DNA from: CAYREE01 sp964423225
GTDB lineage: Archaea; Altiarchaeota; Altiarchaeia; IMC4; SCGC-AAA252-I15
Direction: 5' to 3'
DNA length: 23,516 nt
NCBI GenBank assembly: GCA_964423225.1
Contig: CAYREE010000017.1
Coordinates: forward strand, 1 to 23,516
Part shown: positions 1 to 7,304 of the stretch, piece after piece
How the letters are laid out: every line of letters starts with the position of its first letter
How positions within the stretch are numbered: the stretch's first letter is position 1
Program-made: the position numbers and the translations under genes
The notes under the pieces: model-generated
Seen by the model: the letters and a program-made list of their open reading frames with translations, nothing else
Database searches by the model: none
Told to the model about the DNA's origin: nothing

Positions 1-1425
1 TCTCAGCAGCCTCCTGTTCAGCCTTCTGTTCAGTCTCAGCAGCCTCCAGTAAAGCCGCAACCTTCACAAGCCTCTCAAAAAGAACCTGTTGAAGGATGGC
101 CGTTTGACGATACACCTCCCTCTTCTCCACCTCAAACTGCAGTTTCAGGGCCAGATAAAAAGAAAGATGGTAAGAACGTTGATGCAATAGAAGCAGAATT
201 AAGTAGATTATCCGGTAAATACAAGGGTGATTCATCTGGTGAAAGGATTCTCACTGATGAATCTGCTGATGGTATGTCCTGGAGTCAGCCGGCCATAGAA
301 TCCGAAAAAACAAAGAAAAAACCTAGTATGCCTGGAGTAGCACCTAAAATACTGGCAGTAATCGCGATATTAGTAATCCTTGGAGGCGCCTATTTTTACA
401 TGCAAGACAGTGTTACCCCCTCAACATTCTATCAATGCGCAGACGGAGAATTCGTTGACAAACCTTCAGAATGCAAGGTTGATGAAACAACAACCACGAT
501 ACCAATAGTAATTGAGACTACATTACCTCCAATAATATTAACCACAATCGCGACAACAACAACTATTCCAGAAGTAATAAATTGCACAACAAATACTGAT
601 TGTACAAAAGAAGTACCCTACAAACCCTTCTGTGTAGATAATGTAGTGAAAAATTCCCAGATCATCTACCATTGTATAAATCCAGGTACAACAGATTCAG
701 TATGTAATGCAAGAGCATCAACACCAAGAATAGTCAAAACCTGTCGGACAACAACTTACTGCTATCTAGGAGAATGCTATCCAGAAAAATGCAGGAACAA
801 AAAACTGGATGAAAACGAGAGACTAGTAGACTGTGGAGGACCCTGTATGGACTGTACTGAGAACAGTACAGCATGCCTTAAAAACACTGACTGTGGAAAA
901 GACGTGTGCGGACAACCCTACTGCAATATCGGAGATCCATGGAACAACTGCACGAGAAACATATGCGAAAACCAAGGACAATCAAATGCAACCTGCATCA
1001 TAGTCAAAACAGCAGAACAACTAGACAAATGCGGGCGAGGAGAAATCTGCATAACCGGACAAGACGATTGCCTACACGGACAAGGTAAAGCAACCTGCCA
1101 TGACTGCATGAGAAACCAGGGAGAAGACGGGATAGACTGTGGAGGACCATGCAATCCATGCGCACCACAACCAACAGAAATAGACGCCAAATTCAATCTA
1201 ACCATAAACAATGATGCAACATTCGAGTACTACAAGCTAAAACTAATCAAGATAAACAGGCCAGAAATATGCAGTGAATCATTAGACATATACGTCGAAA
1301 GCCCAGACGGACCCTGGAGGATAGAAAAAATATCATACCATCAAAACCAAGAGATATACGGCCTAGAACTAGGCTTATTATCCGCAGACAAGACATCAGC
1401 CATGATATGGGTGAATATACCCTAG
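1..1425 (+). CDS. Membrane-anchored Cys-rich surface protein (5' partial)
   Basis: The reading frame is open from base 1, so the ATG at 274 is very probably internal and the gene begins to the left of the window; 474 codons are visible. Order of parts: a Pro/Gln-rich, probably cytoplasmic stretch (about 1-110, starting SQQPPVQP), one membrane helix (about 114-134, PKILAVIAILVILGGAY), a Thr-rich linker with two TTTTIP motifs (about 163-190), then an extracellular domain with more than 25 cysteines. It has two CxxNTDC motifs and two DCGGPCxxC motifs (about 277-285 and 379-387), and ends in a Cys-poor beta-rich segment with NxT/S sequons. The Cys and Thr style is familiar from DPANN archaeal surface proteins; no enzyme motif is visible. 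Disulfide-rich adhesion or binding is an inference. The first roughly 270 bases use many T-ending codons, whereas the later part is strongly A/C-ending. Confidence 0.8.
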   Translation, partial: SQQPPVQPSVQSQQPPVKPQPSQASQKEPVEGWPFDDTPPSSPPQTAVSGPDKKKDGKNVDAIEAELSRLSGKYKGDSSGERILTDESADGMSWSQPAIESEKTKKKPSMPGVAPKILAVIAILVILGGAYFYMQDSVTPSTFYQCADGEFVDKPSECKVDETTTTIPIVIETTLPPIILTTIATTTTIPEVINCTTNTDCTKEVPYKPFCVDNVVKNSQIIYHCINPGTTDSVCNARASTPRIVKTCRTTTYCYLGECYPEKCRNKKLDENERLVDCGGPCMDCTENSTACLKNTDCGKDVCGQPYCNIGDPWNNCTRNICENQGQSNATCIIVKTAEQLDKCGRGEICITGQDDCLHGQGKATCHDCMRNQGEDGIDCGGPCNPCAPQPTEIDAKFNLTINNDATFEYYKLKLIKINRPEICSESLDIYVESPDGPWRIEKISYHQNQEIYGLELGLLSADKTSAMIWVNIP

Positions 1426-1441
1426 CGAAATGTTTTTATTA
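1426..1441 (+). promoter_or_regulatory. BRE/TATA-like promoter before the tRNA-Thr region
   Basis: CGAAA directly followed by TGTTTTTATTA fits an archaeal BRE plus TATA box and lies just after the stop of the preceding gene. Expected transcription start is about 1461-1463. A second candidate box, AAATATATGG near 1453-1462, would start RNA near 1483. No good box lies at the right distance for RNA starting directly at the tRNA (1545), so the tRNA may be made from a longer precursor. Confidence 0.5.
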
Positions 1442-1482
1442 CATGAAATCCCAAATATATGGAGTCGTATCACCCATTAACC

Positions 1483-1529
1483 AAGGGGATAGGCCTGTCA
1501 AGATTGGGATTGATAGGTCAAAACCTCTT
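1483..1529 (+). other. Candidate structured leader or small RNA upstream of tRNA-Thr
   Basis: Two nested stems can be drawn: an outer stem AAGGGG (1483-1488) with CCTCTT (1524-1529, one G-U pair), and an inner stem CCTGTCA (1494-1500) with TGATAGG (1511-1517, one G-U pair) around a 10-base loop. It lies between a promoter-like box and tRNA-Thr. It lacks C/D or H/ACA box motifs that I can recognise and is not a tRNA. It may be a leader removed during tRNA maturation or an independent small RNA; chance folding is possible. Confidence 0.3.
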
Positions 1530-1544
1530 AACTATAATACATAT

Positions 1545-1619
1545 GCCTAAGTAGCTCAGCCTGGCCAGAGCGACCGACTTGTAATCGGTAGGTCGGGGGT
1601 TCGGATCCCTCCTTGGGCT
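1545..1619 (+). tRNA. tRNA-Thr (anticodon UGU)
   Basis: A full cloverleaf is visible: acceptor GCCTAAG (1545-1551) with CTTGGGC (1612-1618, one G-U pair); D stem GCTC/GAGC; anticodon stem ACCGA/TCGGT around the loop CTTGTAA, giving anticodon TGT; variable loop AGGTC; T stem GGGGG/CCCTC (one G-U pair) around TTCGGAT. The discriminator base is T (1619), as is usual for archaeal tRNA-Thr. CCA is not encoded and no intron is seen in the anticodon loop. Confidence 0.95.
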
Positions 1620-1651
1620 TATATCTTTTTCTTTTCTTCCAAAGAAAGTAA

Positions 1652-1706
1652 AACGCAACGAAGACAATGTCTTCGTGCGCAACGAGACAAATGTCTCGTT
1701 TGCGTT
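1652..1706. repeat. Nested double-hairpin element downstream of tRNA-Thr
   Basis: An outer pair AACGCAA (1652-1658) / TTGCGTT (1700-1706) encloses two perfect hairpins: CGAAGAC/GTCTTCG (1659-1665/1669-1675, 3-base loop) and ACGAGAC/GTCTCGT (1682-1688/1693-1699, 4-base loop). The two hairpins are imperfect copies of one unit, GCAACGA(A)GACA-ATGTCT. Each can also be extended by its own CGC/GCG pairs, so alternative folds exist. The element is much richer in GC than its flanks. It could be a terminator or processing structure of the tRNA transcript, or a small palindromic repeat. Confidence 0.65.
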
Positions 1707-1981
1707 AACGAAAAAGAAAGAAGGTCGTGTGAAAACTATTTTTGGATTATAAATTCACTTTTTCACATAATATTCCTTAATTCGTGTAACCGTATTTTCC
1801 ACCGTGAAACTAAATGAGAGAAATTCAGGCTCACACTATACAAACGCTTTCTGAACGATTTCTGTTGAAAATATAAATAATCCCCTATAAACAGGGCATT
1901 AACAGTATCTATTAATTAGAAGAAGCAGTATAAAACCTGATAATCAACCAATGTTTTTTTAAACCATGCATATTACTTACT
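1707..1981. other. Intergenic stretch with a possible gene remnant on minus
   Basis: No annotated gene lies between 1620 and 1981. After the double hairpin, the minus strand carries an open frame of 50 codons at 1763-1915 that lacks an ATG near its beginning (in-frame GTG and TTG only) and reads like protein, with segments such as DYLYFQQKSFRKRLYS and HLVSRWKIRLHELRNIM before a TGA. I do not recognise a family. It may be a decayed gene, for example from past integration at the tRNA, or chance. On plus, GTATAAAA at about 1928-1935 is a plausible TATA box for the gene starting at 1982. Confidence 0.35.
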
Positions 1982-2446
1982 ATGATAATCCTCGAGATAT
2001 TAAGCATATTACTATTCATATACTTCCAGTTTTTCCTAGTATTTACGTTTCAATATCCACACATCCTTTTATTGATACTTCTTTTTGAAACGCTTTTACT
2101 AAGCATTCTTGCCAAATGGATGTTTAAAGTTTCAGCCAGCATAAAAAAAATCTTTATTTCGTTAGGAATAGCAAACATCAATGCAACAGGTTTTTATCTC
2201 ATATGTATGTTCTATCTGTTTGGATCAGGATTACGAGGATTTCCATTCGTCCAATTGTACTACCTATTACCCCTATTATCTAACGTATTATTATTCTCCA
2301 TCATCTTTCACGGTGCGATAAAATACAAAAATAATAAAATAATATCATATAAACAAGCGTTTATCACTTCACTGATAGGGCTAGTAATACGAGCATTATT
2401 ATTCACCCTATTTAGCGTGCTTGGGACAATTGCATTATATGCCTGA
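1982..2446 (+). CDS. Small multi-pass membrane protein, unknown
   Basis: The 154-aa product is almost wholly hydrophobic, with about four to five membrane helices (near residues 3-22, 26-46, 57-80, 88-112 and 124-150) and short basic loops (KVSASIKK, KYKNNK). No signature motif is visible and I do not recognise a family. It stands alone, downstream of tRNA-Thr and convergent with the GT-C gene at 2485. A TATA-like GTATAAAA lies at about 1928-1935, predicting a leader of about 25 bases. The hydrophobic layout supports a real protein; the function is unknown. Confidence 0.6.
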   Translation: MIILEILSILLFIYFQFFLVFTFQYPHILLLILLFETLLLSILAKWMFKVSASIKKIFISLGIANINATGFYLICMFYLFGSGLRGFPFVQLYYLLPLLSNVLLFSIIFHGAIKYKNNKIISYKQAFITSLIGLVIRALLFTLFSVLGTIALYA

Positions 2447-2484
2447 AACTAAGCCAATAAATTCCCCTTCCTTCAGTTTGTTAA

Positions 2485-3936
2485 CTAGTCTTTACTAACC
2501 AAGCCTTTTTTCACGTATACTTGTGTTTGTACCCCCTTCTGGCAATTAATGTGTATTTCCTCATAATCATCTTCATATCTTGTGTTTCTCACATCATAAT
2601 ATGCTGTGGAATCCGGTTTTTGATCGAGTGCATATTCAAGCGCGAATCTTTCATGTCCTGGAGCATTCATCACACTAGGATTTATCTTCTGATGGGAAAC
2701 ATACACGTCATTCAATCCTGAGAAATCAATAGTCCTTAATCCTGAATAATACGGTATTGCCCCAGCCGCAAACACGGCTATAGTCGAATTATCCGGTAGA
2801 TTCTCTCCTAACCATTCTCCAATACAGATTCGTTTTAACGCGAGTTCCCGGTTCTGAATCCAAATCGACAGATACAAAAGATTGTTAACAAACGTTAATA
2901 TGAGCAATAATGTTATGATGAATGCAAGGTTTTTTTTTATGGGCATATAAGAGACTTTCACACCATTAGCTAGTACGATGCAGGCTAGAGGATAAAAAGG
3001 CGCAAACATTCTACCAGGCATATAATCCCCACCTATAAGGATGAAAAAAAAACTGTGTACAATACAAATCCAGATAATGAAAGAATTCTTCATATAATTA
3101 CTTTTGAAATTATCCCTCAGTGCAAAGAATGCGACGCCCAGAACCGGGCTAATAGCAATGATGAACCGGGCATAATAGCCAAGTCCCCTGACAATATGTG
3201 GTATATCCAGGAAAACTTTTGCATAAAATGTGTTTGAATAAAATTGACCATAGTATGTAAATCGCCATATGAAATAAAACGAGTACAATAAAAAGACGAG
3301 AGAATACGTTTTAATAATCTTGTCCCGTTTACCCTGATGGAAAAAAAAGTTGTGGATCAATATAGCGATCACTATTAGAATACCCTCAATCCGCGTGATT
3401 GAAATGAGAAACAATAACAGAATGCAAAGAATATTAGATTCATCCCTATCACTAAAATACAGATATGTGAATGACAGGATAAGGAAAGAATATAATCCCG
3501 TCTCCATCCCACTAGTAAACCAGTAATTCGTTAAAGGATTGAATAATATGAATAGGATAGGCAAAAATCTCATATATTTATCCTTAGGATGGAAGAACTC
3601 TTTGGATATGTTATAGACCAGGATCAATGATATCAGGTTAAAGAAAATACCCAGCATGATTGATGCATACTTCAAGTCAATTCCGAGTTTGAATACGGAA
3701 CCAAGCACGATTATCCATAAAAACGAGCTATAGCCTTCAACCCGGTCCCCTGGATTATAATCGATACCCTCACCAGACCCAAAGTTTCTGGCATAACGTA
3801 GGCTGATATAAGCATCATCAACAATTTCAAAATAAAACCAACTACTTAAAAAAATGCATTGTATGAAGGAAAGAAGAATAAACGAAAATAAAATCCTATG
3901 AGAATTCAAACCATAGAGCCATTCGAGTCTTTTCAC
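2485..3936 (-). CDS. GT-C glycosyltransferase, AftB-like
   Basis: An integral membrane enzyme of 483 aa, predicted to transfer a sugar from a polyprenyl-phosphate donor on the outer face of the membrane. The first extracytoplasmic loop carries the GT-C acidic pair D40-D41 followed by AYISLRYARN, G-x-G and NPGDRVEGYSSFLW (61-74). Farther on are GGDYMPGR (302-309) and AAGAIPYYSG...IDFSGLND (390-410). This set is typical of the family that includes mycobacterial AftB-type arabinofuranosyltransferases and many bacterial relatives; the actual sugar cannot be read. About ten helices are present and the last roughly 120 residues form a soluble outer domain. The start is GTG in the string ATGTGA, with a TATA box about 27 bases upstream, so the mRNA is probably leaderless. 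It is divergent from the next GT-C gene. The C-terminus has an NxS sequon (NST) of its own. Confidence 0.85.
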   Translation of the reverse strand: MKRLEWLYGLNSHRILFSFILLSFIQCIFLSSWFYFEIVDDAYISLRYARNFGSGEGIDYNPGDRVEGYSSFLWIIVLGSVFKLGIDLKYASIMLGIFFNLISLILVYNISKEFFHPKDKYMRFLPILFILFNPLTNYWFTSGMETGLYSFLILSFTYLYFSDRDESNILCILLLFLISITRIEGILIVIAILIHNFFFHQGKRDKIIKTYSLVFLLYSFYFIWRFTYYGQFYSNTFYAKVFLDIPHIVRGLGYYARFIIAISPVLGVAFFALRDNFKSNYMKNSFIIWICIVHSFFFILIGGDYMPGRMFAPFYPLACIVLANGVKVSYMPIKKNLAFIITLLLILTFVNNLLYLSIWIQNRELALKRICIGEWLGENLPDNSTIAVFAAGAIPYYSGLRTIDFSGLNDVYVSHQKINPSVMNAPGHERFALEYALDQKPDSTAYYDVRNTRYEDDYEEIHINCQKGVQTQVYVKKGLVSKD

Positions 3937-3957
3937 ATAAGAGACATCGAATCAGAT

Positions 3958-3968
3958 AATTATATATT
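3958..3968. promoter_or_regulatory. Shared symmetric TATA box for divergent genes
   Basis: AATTATATATT reads as a TATA box on both strands. On minus it predicts transcription starting about at the GTG of the gene ending at 3936 (leaderless); on plus it predicts RNA from about 3988-3990, just ahead of the ribosome binding site at 4003. Confidence 0.5.
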
Positions 3969-4002
3969 GGAATCTTCTCAATAAACCTGATATCAGCGAT
4001 GT

Positions 4003-4007
4003 AGGTG
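4003..4007 (+). promoter_or_regulatory. Ribosome binding site deciding a TTG start
   Basis: AGGTG, five bases before TTG at 4013, matches the archaeal GGTGA-type Shine-Dalgarno. An in-frame TGA lies directly before the TTG (4010-4012), and the next in-frame ATG (4226) would remove the first helix and acidic loop, so TTG is the best start. Confidence 0.6.
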
Positions 4008-4012
4008 TATGA

Positions 4013-5743
4013 TTGGATAAAAAGAACGATTATTGGATATTAGCTGTGATACTCGTTGCAGCATTCTTACTCAGATGTTATAGGATATCAGATCCATACC
4101 TCTTCAATGATTATGGCGAGCTAGTTGTTGCTGCAAGTAAACAATACCCTGATTCTCCACAAGATATAATCGATGCATTCCAATTCTATCATGGAGCTGG
4201 AAACCTGTATTTCGCATACATATACATGACGATATACCGGATACTAGGCATGCGTATAACAGAAACACTCTGGAACCTACCCTACATCCTGATTGGATTA
4301 ACCACCATAATAGCAGTATACAAGATATCTATCGACCTTTTCAAATCCAAAAAAACTGCAATCATATCCGCAATCCTTCTCGCATTTTATCCCACCCATG
4401 TGATATATTCTCGTGGATCAGGATTCGGACATCAAAACCTCGGTTATCTATTCCACATACTAGCCCTCTATTTTACCTTCAAATACTTTACAAATCCGAG
4501 CAGGAAGAAACTAATTCTCCTTTCTATTACAACAACATTAACCCTGATAACCGATATGCTAATGCCCCCGCTAATCCTATCCATACTTTGGATCGGATAT
4601 ATTACACAAAAGTCACCAACACGATTACAACGCATAAAAAGAATAATCAACTTGTTATTCAAGAAAGAACTAATCATACCCACACTAATACTACTCATAA
4701 AAGTTGGTTTGCCAATACTCTCAATCGCATATACCGGGGATTCCGATGCTTATGGCGGATCACTTGTACGAGCAGTCTCAAGGCCAATAAACAAACCAGG
4801 ATTCTATGTACTCATATACTTGACAAACATGTCTTATTTCCTGGGGCCAATAGGATTCATCTTATTATCCATATTCTTTTTACGTGTGATTTATAATGAA
4901 AGGAACCTCCTGGAGGTCAAGATTCTATTATCCTGGCTTATATCATACTCGATACCCTTCTTGTTTATTTTTCCAAGATGCATAACCGGCTACATAATGT
5001 CTCCACAGCTGCCATATCTACTGATCGCAGCATATGGTATGGGTAAACTAATGGATAAGAGACCATCATATCGACTATTGGTGATCCTAGTCTTAATCCT
5101 TATAGTCCTAACTTCAGTAAACATCATAGCACACATGATCTATAATCTGGATGCACGAATATTCTCATATGATCTGCCAAGATGGTTGTATGTATATGAC
5201 TTCTTCAATGGATGCCCCAACCATATGGGACGGATTGGATTTCCCGGCAGAGTACTTTCTGACACTGGGATCAAGGCGGCAGGCTACTGGATAAGGAAGA
5301 ACACAGACCCGGATGATGTGTTATTGGATGCTGCAGGCATATGGTATGGTCGTAGAACAAGTAGCGCATATTATTTCAGAAGACAGATTACAGGCTTTAT
5401 GACAAATCATAAAATACTATATATTCAACGAAGTGATTATCCTTTGTTTAAAAAGTCCGTGGATTGGATCGACATAATCCTCAAATACCCTGAATCAAGA
5501 GATTATAAAAAGGATTTTGGCCCATTCCATCTTTCAGCTGTGATAATGAAAGAAAAAAATCCGATACTGCATATCCTAACAAAGAAAAAATATTATGACA
5601 AACCAAAAATATATTCAATGGACAAGTTGAACAGGTTGTTCGATCTGGAATTGACTACTTGGGATGAGATATGGGATCCCAAATTAAGATCAAAGGCATT
5701 GATCATAACAGAACGGGGCAATATGACCTTTAGCTTCCCCTGA
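4013..5743 (+). CDS. GT-C glycosyltransferase, GT39/PMT-like
   Basis: This 576-aa protein has an N-terminal helix (about 8-24) followed by the loop YLFNDYGELVV, with acidic residues where GT-C enzymes hold their catalytic base, then about ten more helices and an outer C-terminal domain from about residue 400. Layout and loop resemble the GT39 / PMT_2 family of polyprenyl-phosphate-sugar transferases, such as protein mannosyltransferases and ArnT. Donor and acceptor cannot be inferred. The outer domain has AAGYWIRKNTDPDDVLLDAAGIWYG-type features (an 'is-there-a-residence' motif common at the start of the last domain of GT39 proteins), here about 422-446. The start is TTG with a good Shine-Dalgarno. 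It lies divergently from the AftB-like gene, and a lipoprotein gene follows 40 bases downstream. Codons are mostly A/C-ending. Confidence 0.75.
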   Translation: MDKKNDYWILAVILVAAFLLRCYRISDPYLFNDYGELVVAASKQYPDSPQDIIDAFQFYHGAGNLYFAYIYMTIYRILGMRITETLWNLPYILIGLTTIIAVYKISIDLFKSKKTAIISAILLAFYPTHVIYSRGSGFGHQNLGYLFHILALYFTFKYFTNPSRKKLILLSITTTLTLITDMLMPPLILSILWIGYITQKSPTRLQRIKRIINLLFKKELIIPTLILLIKVGLPILSIAYTGDSDAYGGSLVRAVSRPINKPGFYVLIYLTNMSYFLGPIGFILLSIFFLRVIYNERNLLEVKILLSWLISYSIPFLFIFPRCITGYIMSPQLPYLLIAAYGMGKLMDKRPSYRLLVILVLILIVLTSVNIIAHMIYNLDARIFSYDLPRWLYVYDFFNGCPNHMGRIGFPGRVLSDTGIKAAGYWIRKNTDPDDVLLDAAGIWYGRRTSSAYYFRRQITGFMTNHKILYIQRSDYPLFKKSVDWIDIILKYPESRDYKKDFGPFHLSAVIMKEKNPILHILTKKKYYDKPKIYSMDKLNRLFDLELTTWDEIWDPKLRSKALIITERGNMTFSFP

Positions 5744-5751
5744 ACAGACCA

Positions 5752-5763
5752 TTTTTCTATAAT
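5752..5763 (+). promoter_or_regulatory. TATA-like box for the lipoprotein gene
   Basis: TTTTTCTATAAT is centred about 26 bases before the ATG at 5784, predicting a leaderless or nearly leaderless transcript. Its T-run also follows the stop codon of the preceding gene and could help end that transcript. Confidence 0.4.
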
Positions 5764-5783
5764 CCCACATATTCATATATAAT

Positions 5784-7253
5784 ATGAGGATCTCCATCAT
5801 ACTGTCATTATTCATCCTACTATTCTATCCTGGATGCATCCAGGAAAAAACCCCGGTTATAATAACGACAACAACATCACAATCCACGTCTACAGTATCG
5901 ACATTACCCCTGATTGATTATGGAATCTACTATAGTGGCATCCATGGATATCAGATAAAATATCCTGTGGAATGGAATATAACTGAAGAATCAGACGGAT
6001 TTGTAGTATTCACATCTCCGTTCGAGGATTATTACGATAAATTCTTCGAGAATTTGAATATAGTCGTATCAAAGCATATGGGACAAGTGTATTCAGCAAG
6101 CAAATACTCAGATCTTGCGAAAATAGAGTTTGAAAAGGTTTTAACAAGCTATGATCAAGAAGAGGTCAAAGAAGTCATCATTGAAGGCCAAAGAGTGATA
6201 AAGCATGTATATACCTATGACTCTGGTAATTTTTCACTTAAAGCAGCCCAATACATCTTTTTTATCGGAAAGGACTCTATTGTACTGACCTATACTGCGG
6301 AAGTGGATAAGTATGATAAATATCATAGATTTGCCGAGGGTATGTTCAATTCTTTCTCCAAGATATACGACTTACGAGTAAGTTCAGAGAGCAACTTCAA
6401 CTACCTTGGCGAGGAAGTGAGATTCCTATTGACAAATAAGGGTAAAAGAGAGATAAGCTTATCAGATGACCTATGCGAACAATCCTTGATAAGGATAACC
6501 GATGAAAATAAGACCTTATTAAAGATTCGCAGACCACACTGCAATTGCACCTATGGACAACGCGAGATAATAGTAAAACCAGGTGAAACAAAAATATACA
6601 CGATATATCCAAATGACAGCAGGATTGGATGGAATCAAGATTACTATACAGTAAGAATATTCAATAGCTTGTGCTCAGAGCCAGGATATGAGGAATCCCT
6701 CCGGATCGATGATAAAAGACAAGAAGCAGGCATTGGAAAATATATCCTTAAATTATCATATAATACTCCTCATACACCAGATAAGAACATCAATATCAAC
6801 GGAGACTTCTGGATAATACCCTCAGACATAAAAGAGGAGAAAGTATATCCGGAAGGCCCATCGATAATCAATCCCGGGAACAGGGATCATGTGATTCTGA
6901 CTGAAGATGATGATGGTTTTAATGTAACAGTCTTTAATAATGGTCGTGATGCTTTGACATTTATGAGGTTAATTACCAAGGATAAGGCGGGAAATGAGTA
7001 TCTATCAACTCCTTCAACATTTCATATGAGTGCATTTGAAAACAAGACAATATTCCTCCAAGTAAATCCCTTCCAGATATTTAACTGGGCTAACCTAACA
7101 CTCTATCTTGATGGATATGATACTGGTATCTTAGTCACAATAAAAAAAGATGTTGTGACAAGCAAGATACCTGATCTTCCAGGCATACCAGTTTTTGACC
7201 CGCTCTCAGACCAGAAAAAATACCAGCATGGTAGAAGATCGCCCTGGGATTAA
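5784..7253 (+). CDS. Secreted lipoprotein with PsbP/DcrB-like domain
   Basis: A short hydrophobic signal (3-16) ends in the lipobox-like FYPGC with Cys18, followed by a Thr/Ser-rich linker (about 24-42). Residues about 50-195 read as a PsbP/DcrB-like domain: GYQIKYPVEWNI, then FVVFTSPFEDYYDKFFENLNI and IIEGQRVIKHVYTY, ending in an MFNSFSKI helix. The rest (about 200-489) looks like two beta-sandwich regions (for example EEVRFLLTNKGKREISLS and DGFNVTVFNNGRDALTF) that could be Ig-like. Four cysteines lie close together (about 232-253, including CNC) and NxT/S sequons are frequent, so the protein may be glycosylated by neighbouring enzymes. PsbP-like domains occur in many secreted lipoproteins of unknown role. 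It probably sits outside the cell, anchored by lipid or by its signal helix. Confidence 0.65.
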   Translation: MRISIILSLFILLFYPGCIQEKTPVIITTTTSQSTSTVSTLPLIDYGIYYSGIHGYQIKYPVEWNITEESDGFVVFTSPFEDYYDKFFENLNIVVSKHMGQVYSASKYSDLAKIEFEKVLTSYDQEEVKEVIIEGQRVIKHVYTYDSGNFSLKAAQYIFFIGKDSIVLTYTAEVDKYDKYHRFAEGMFNSFSKIYDLRVSSESNFNYLGEEVRFLLTNKGKREISLSDDLCEQSLIRITDENKTLLKIRRPHCNCTYGQREIIVKPGETKIYTIYPNDSRIGWNQDYYTVRIFNSLCSEPGYEESLRIDDKRQEAGIGKYILKLSYNTPHTPDKNININGDFWIIPSDIKEEKVYPEGPSIINPGNRDHVILTEDDDGFNVTVFNNGRDALTFMRLITKDKAGNEYLSTPSTFHMSAFENKTIFLQVNPFQIFNWANLTLYLDGYDTGILVTIKKDVVTSKIPDLPGIPVFDPLSDQKKYQHGRRSPWD

Positions 7254-7254
7254 G

Positions 7255-7262
7255 TTTTTTTT
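7255..7262 (+). terminator. T-run terminator after the lipoprotein gene
   Basis: Eight T residues directly follow the stop codon at 7251-7253, as in archaeal oligo-U terminators. The following ATTAC makes the same run a possible TATA box (centre about 7263) for the gene that starts at 7305. Confidence 0.5.
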
Positions 7263-7304
7263 ATTACACTTGAATCATATTTCATTAAATCATTGGTTTA
7301 AACG

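Noticed and set aside
484..570. Short repeats that could look like a CRISPR or microsatellite
   Set aside because: They are Thr codons (ACA/ACC) of a coding linker; the same holds for 16195-16260. No regular repeat-spacer pattern exists anywhere in the window.
274..1425. Gene starting at ATG 274
   Set aside because: The same frame is open to base 1 and encodes a coherent Pro/Gln-rich segment, so 274 is taken as internal.
1461..1544. A second tRNA before tRNA-Thr
   Set aside because: No T loop, anticodon stem or acceptor pairing can be drawn; only two nested stems fit.
4013..5743. Oligosaccharyltransferase (AglB/STT3)
   Set aside because: No WWDxG motif and the protein is too short for the family; GT39-like features fit better.
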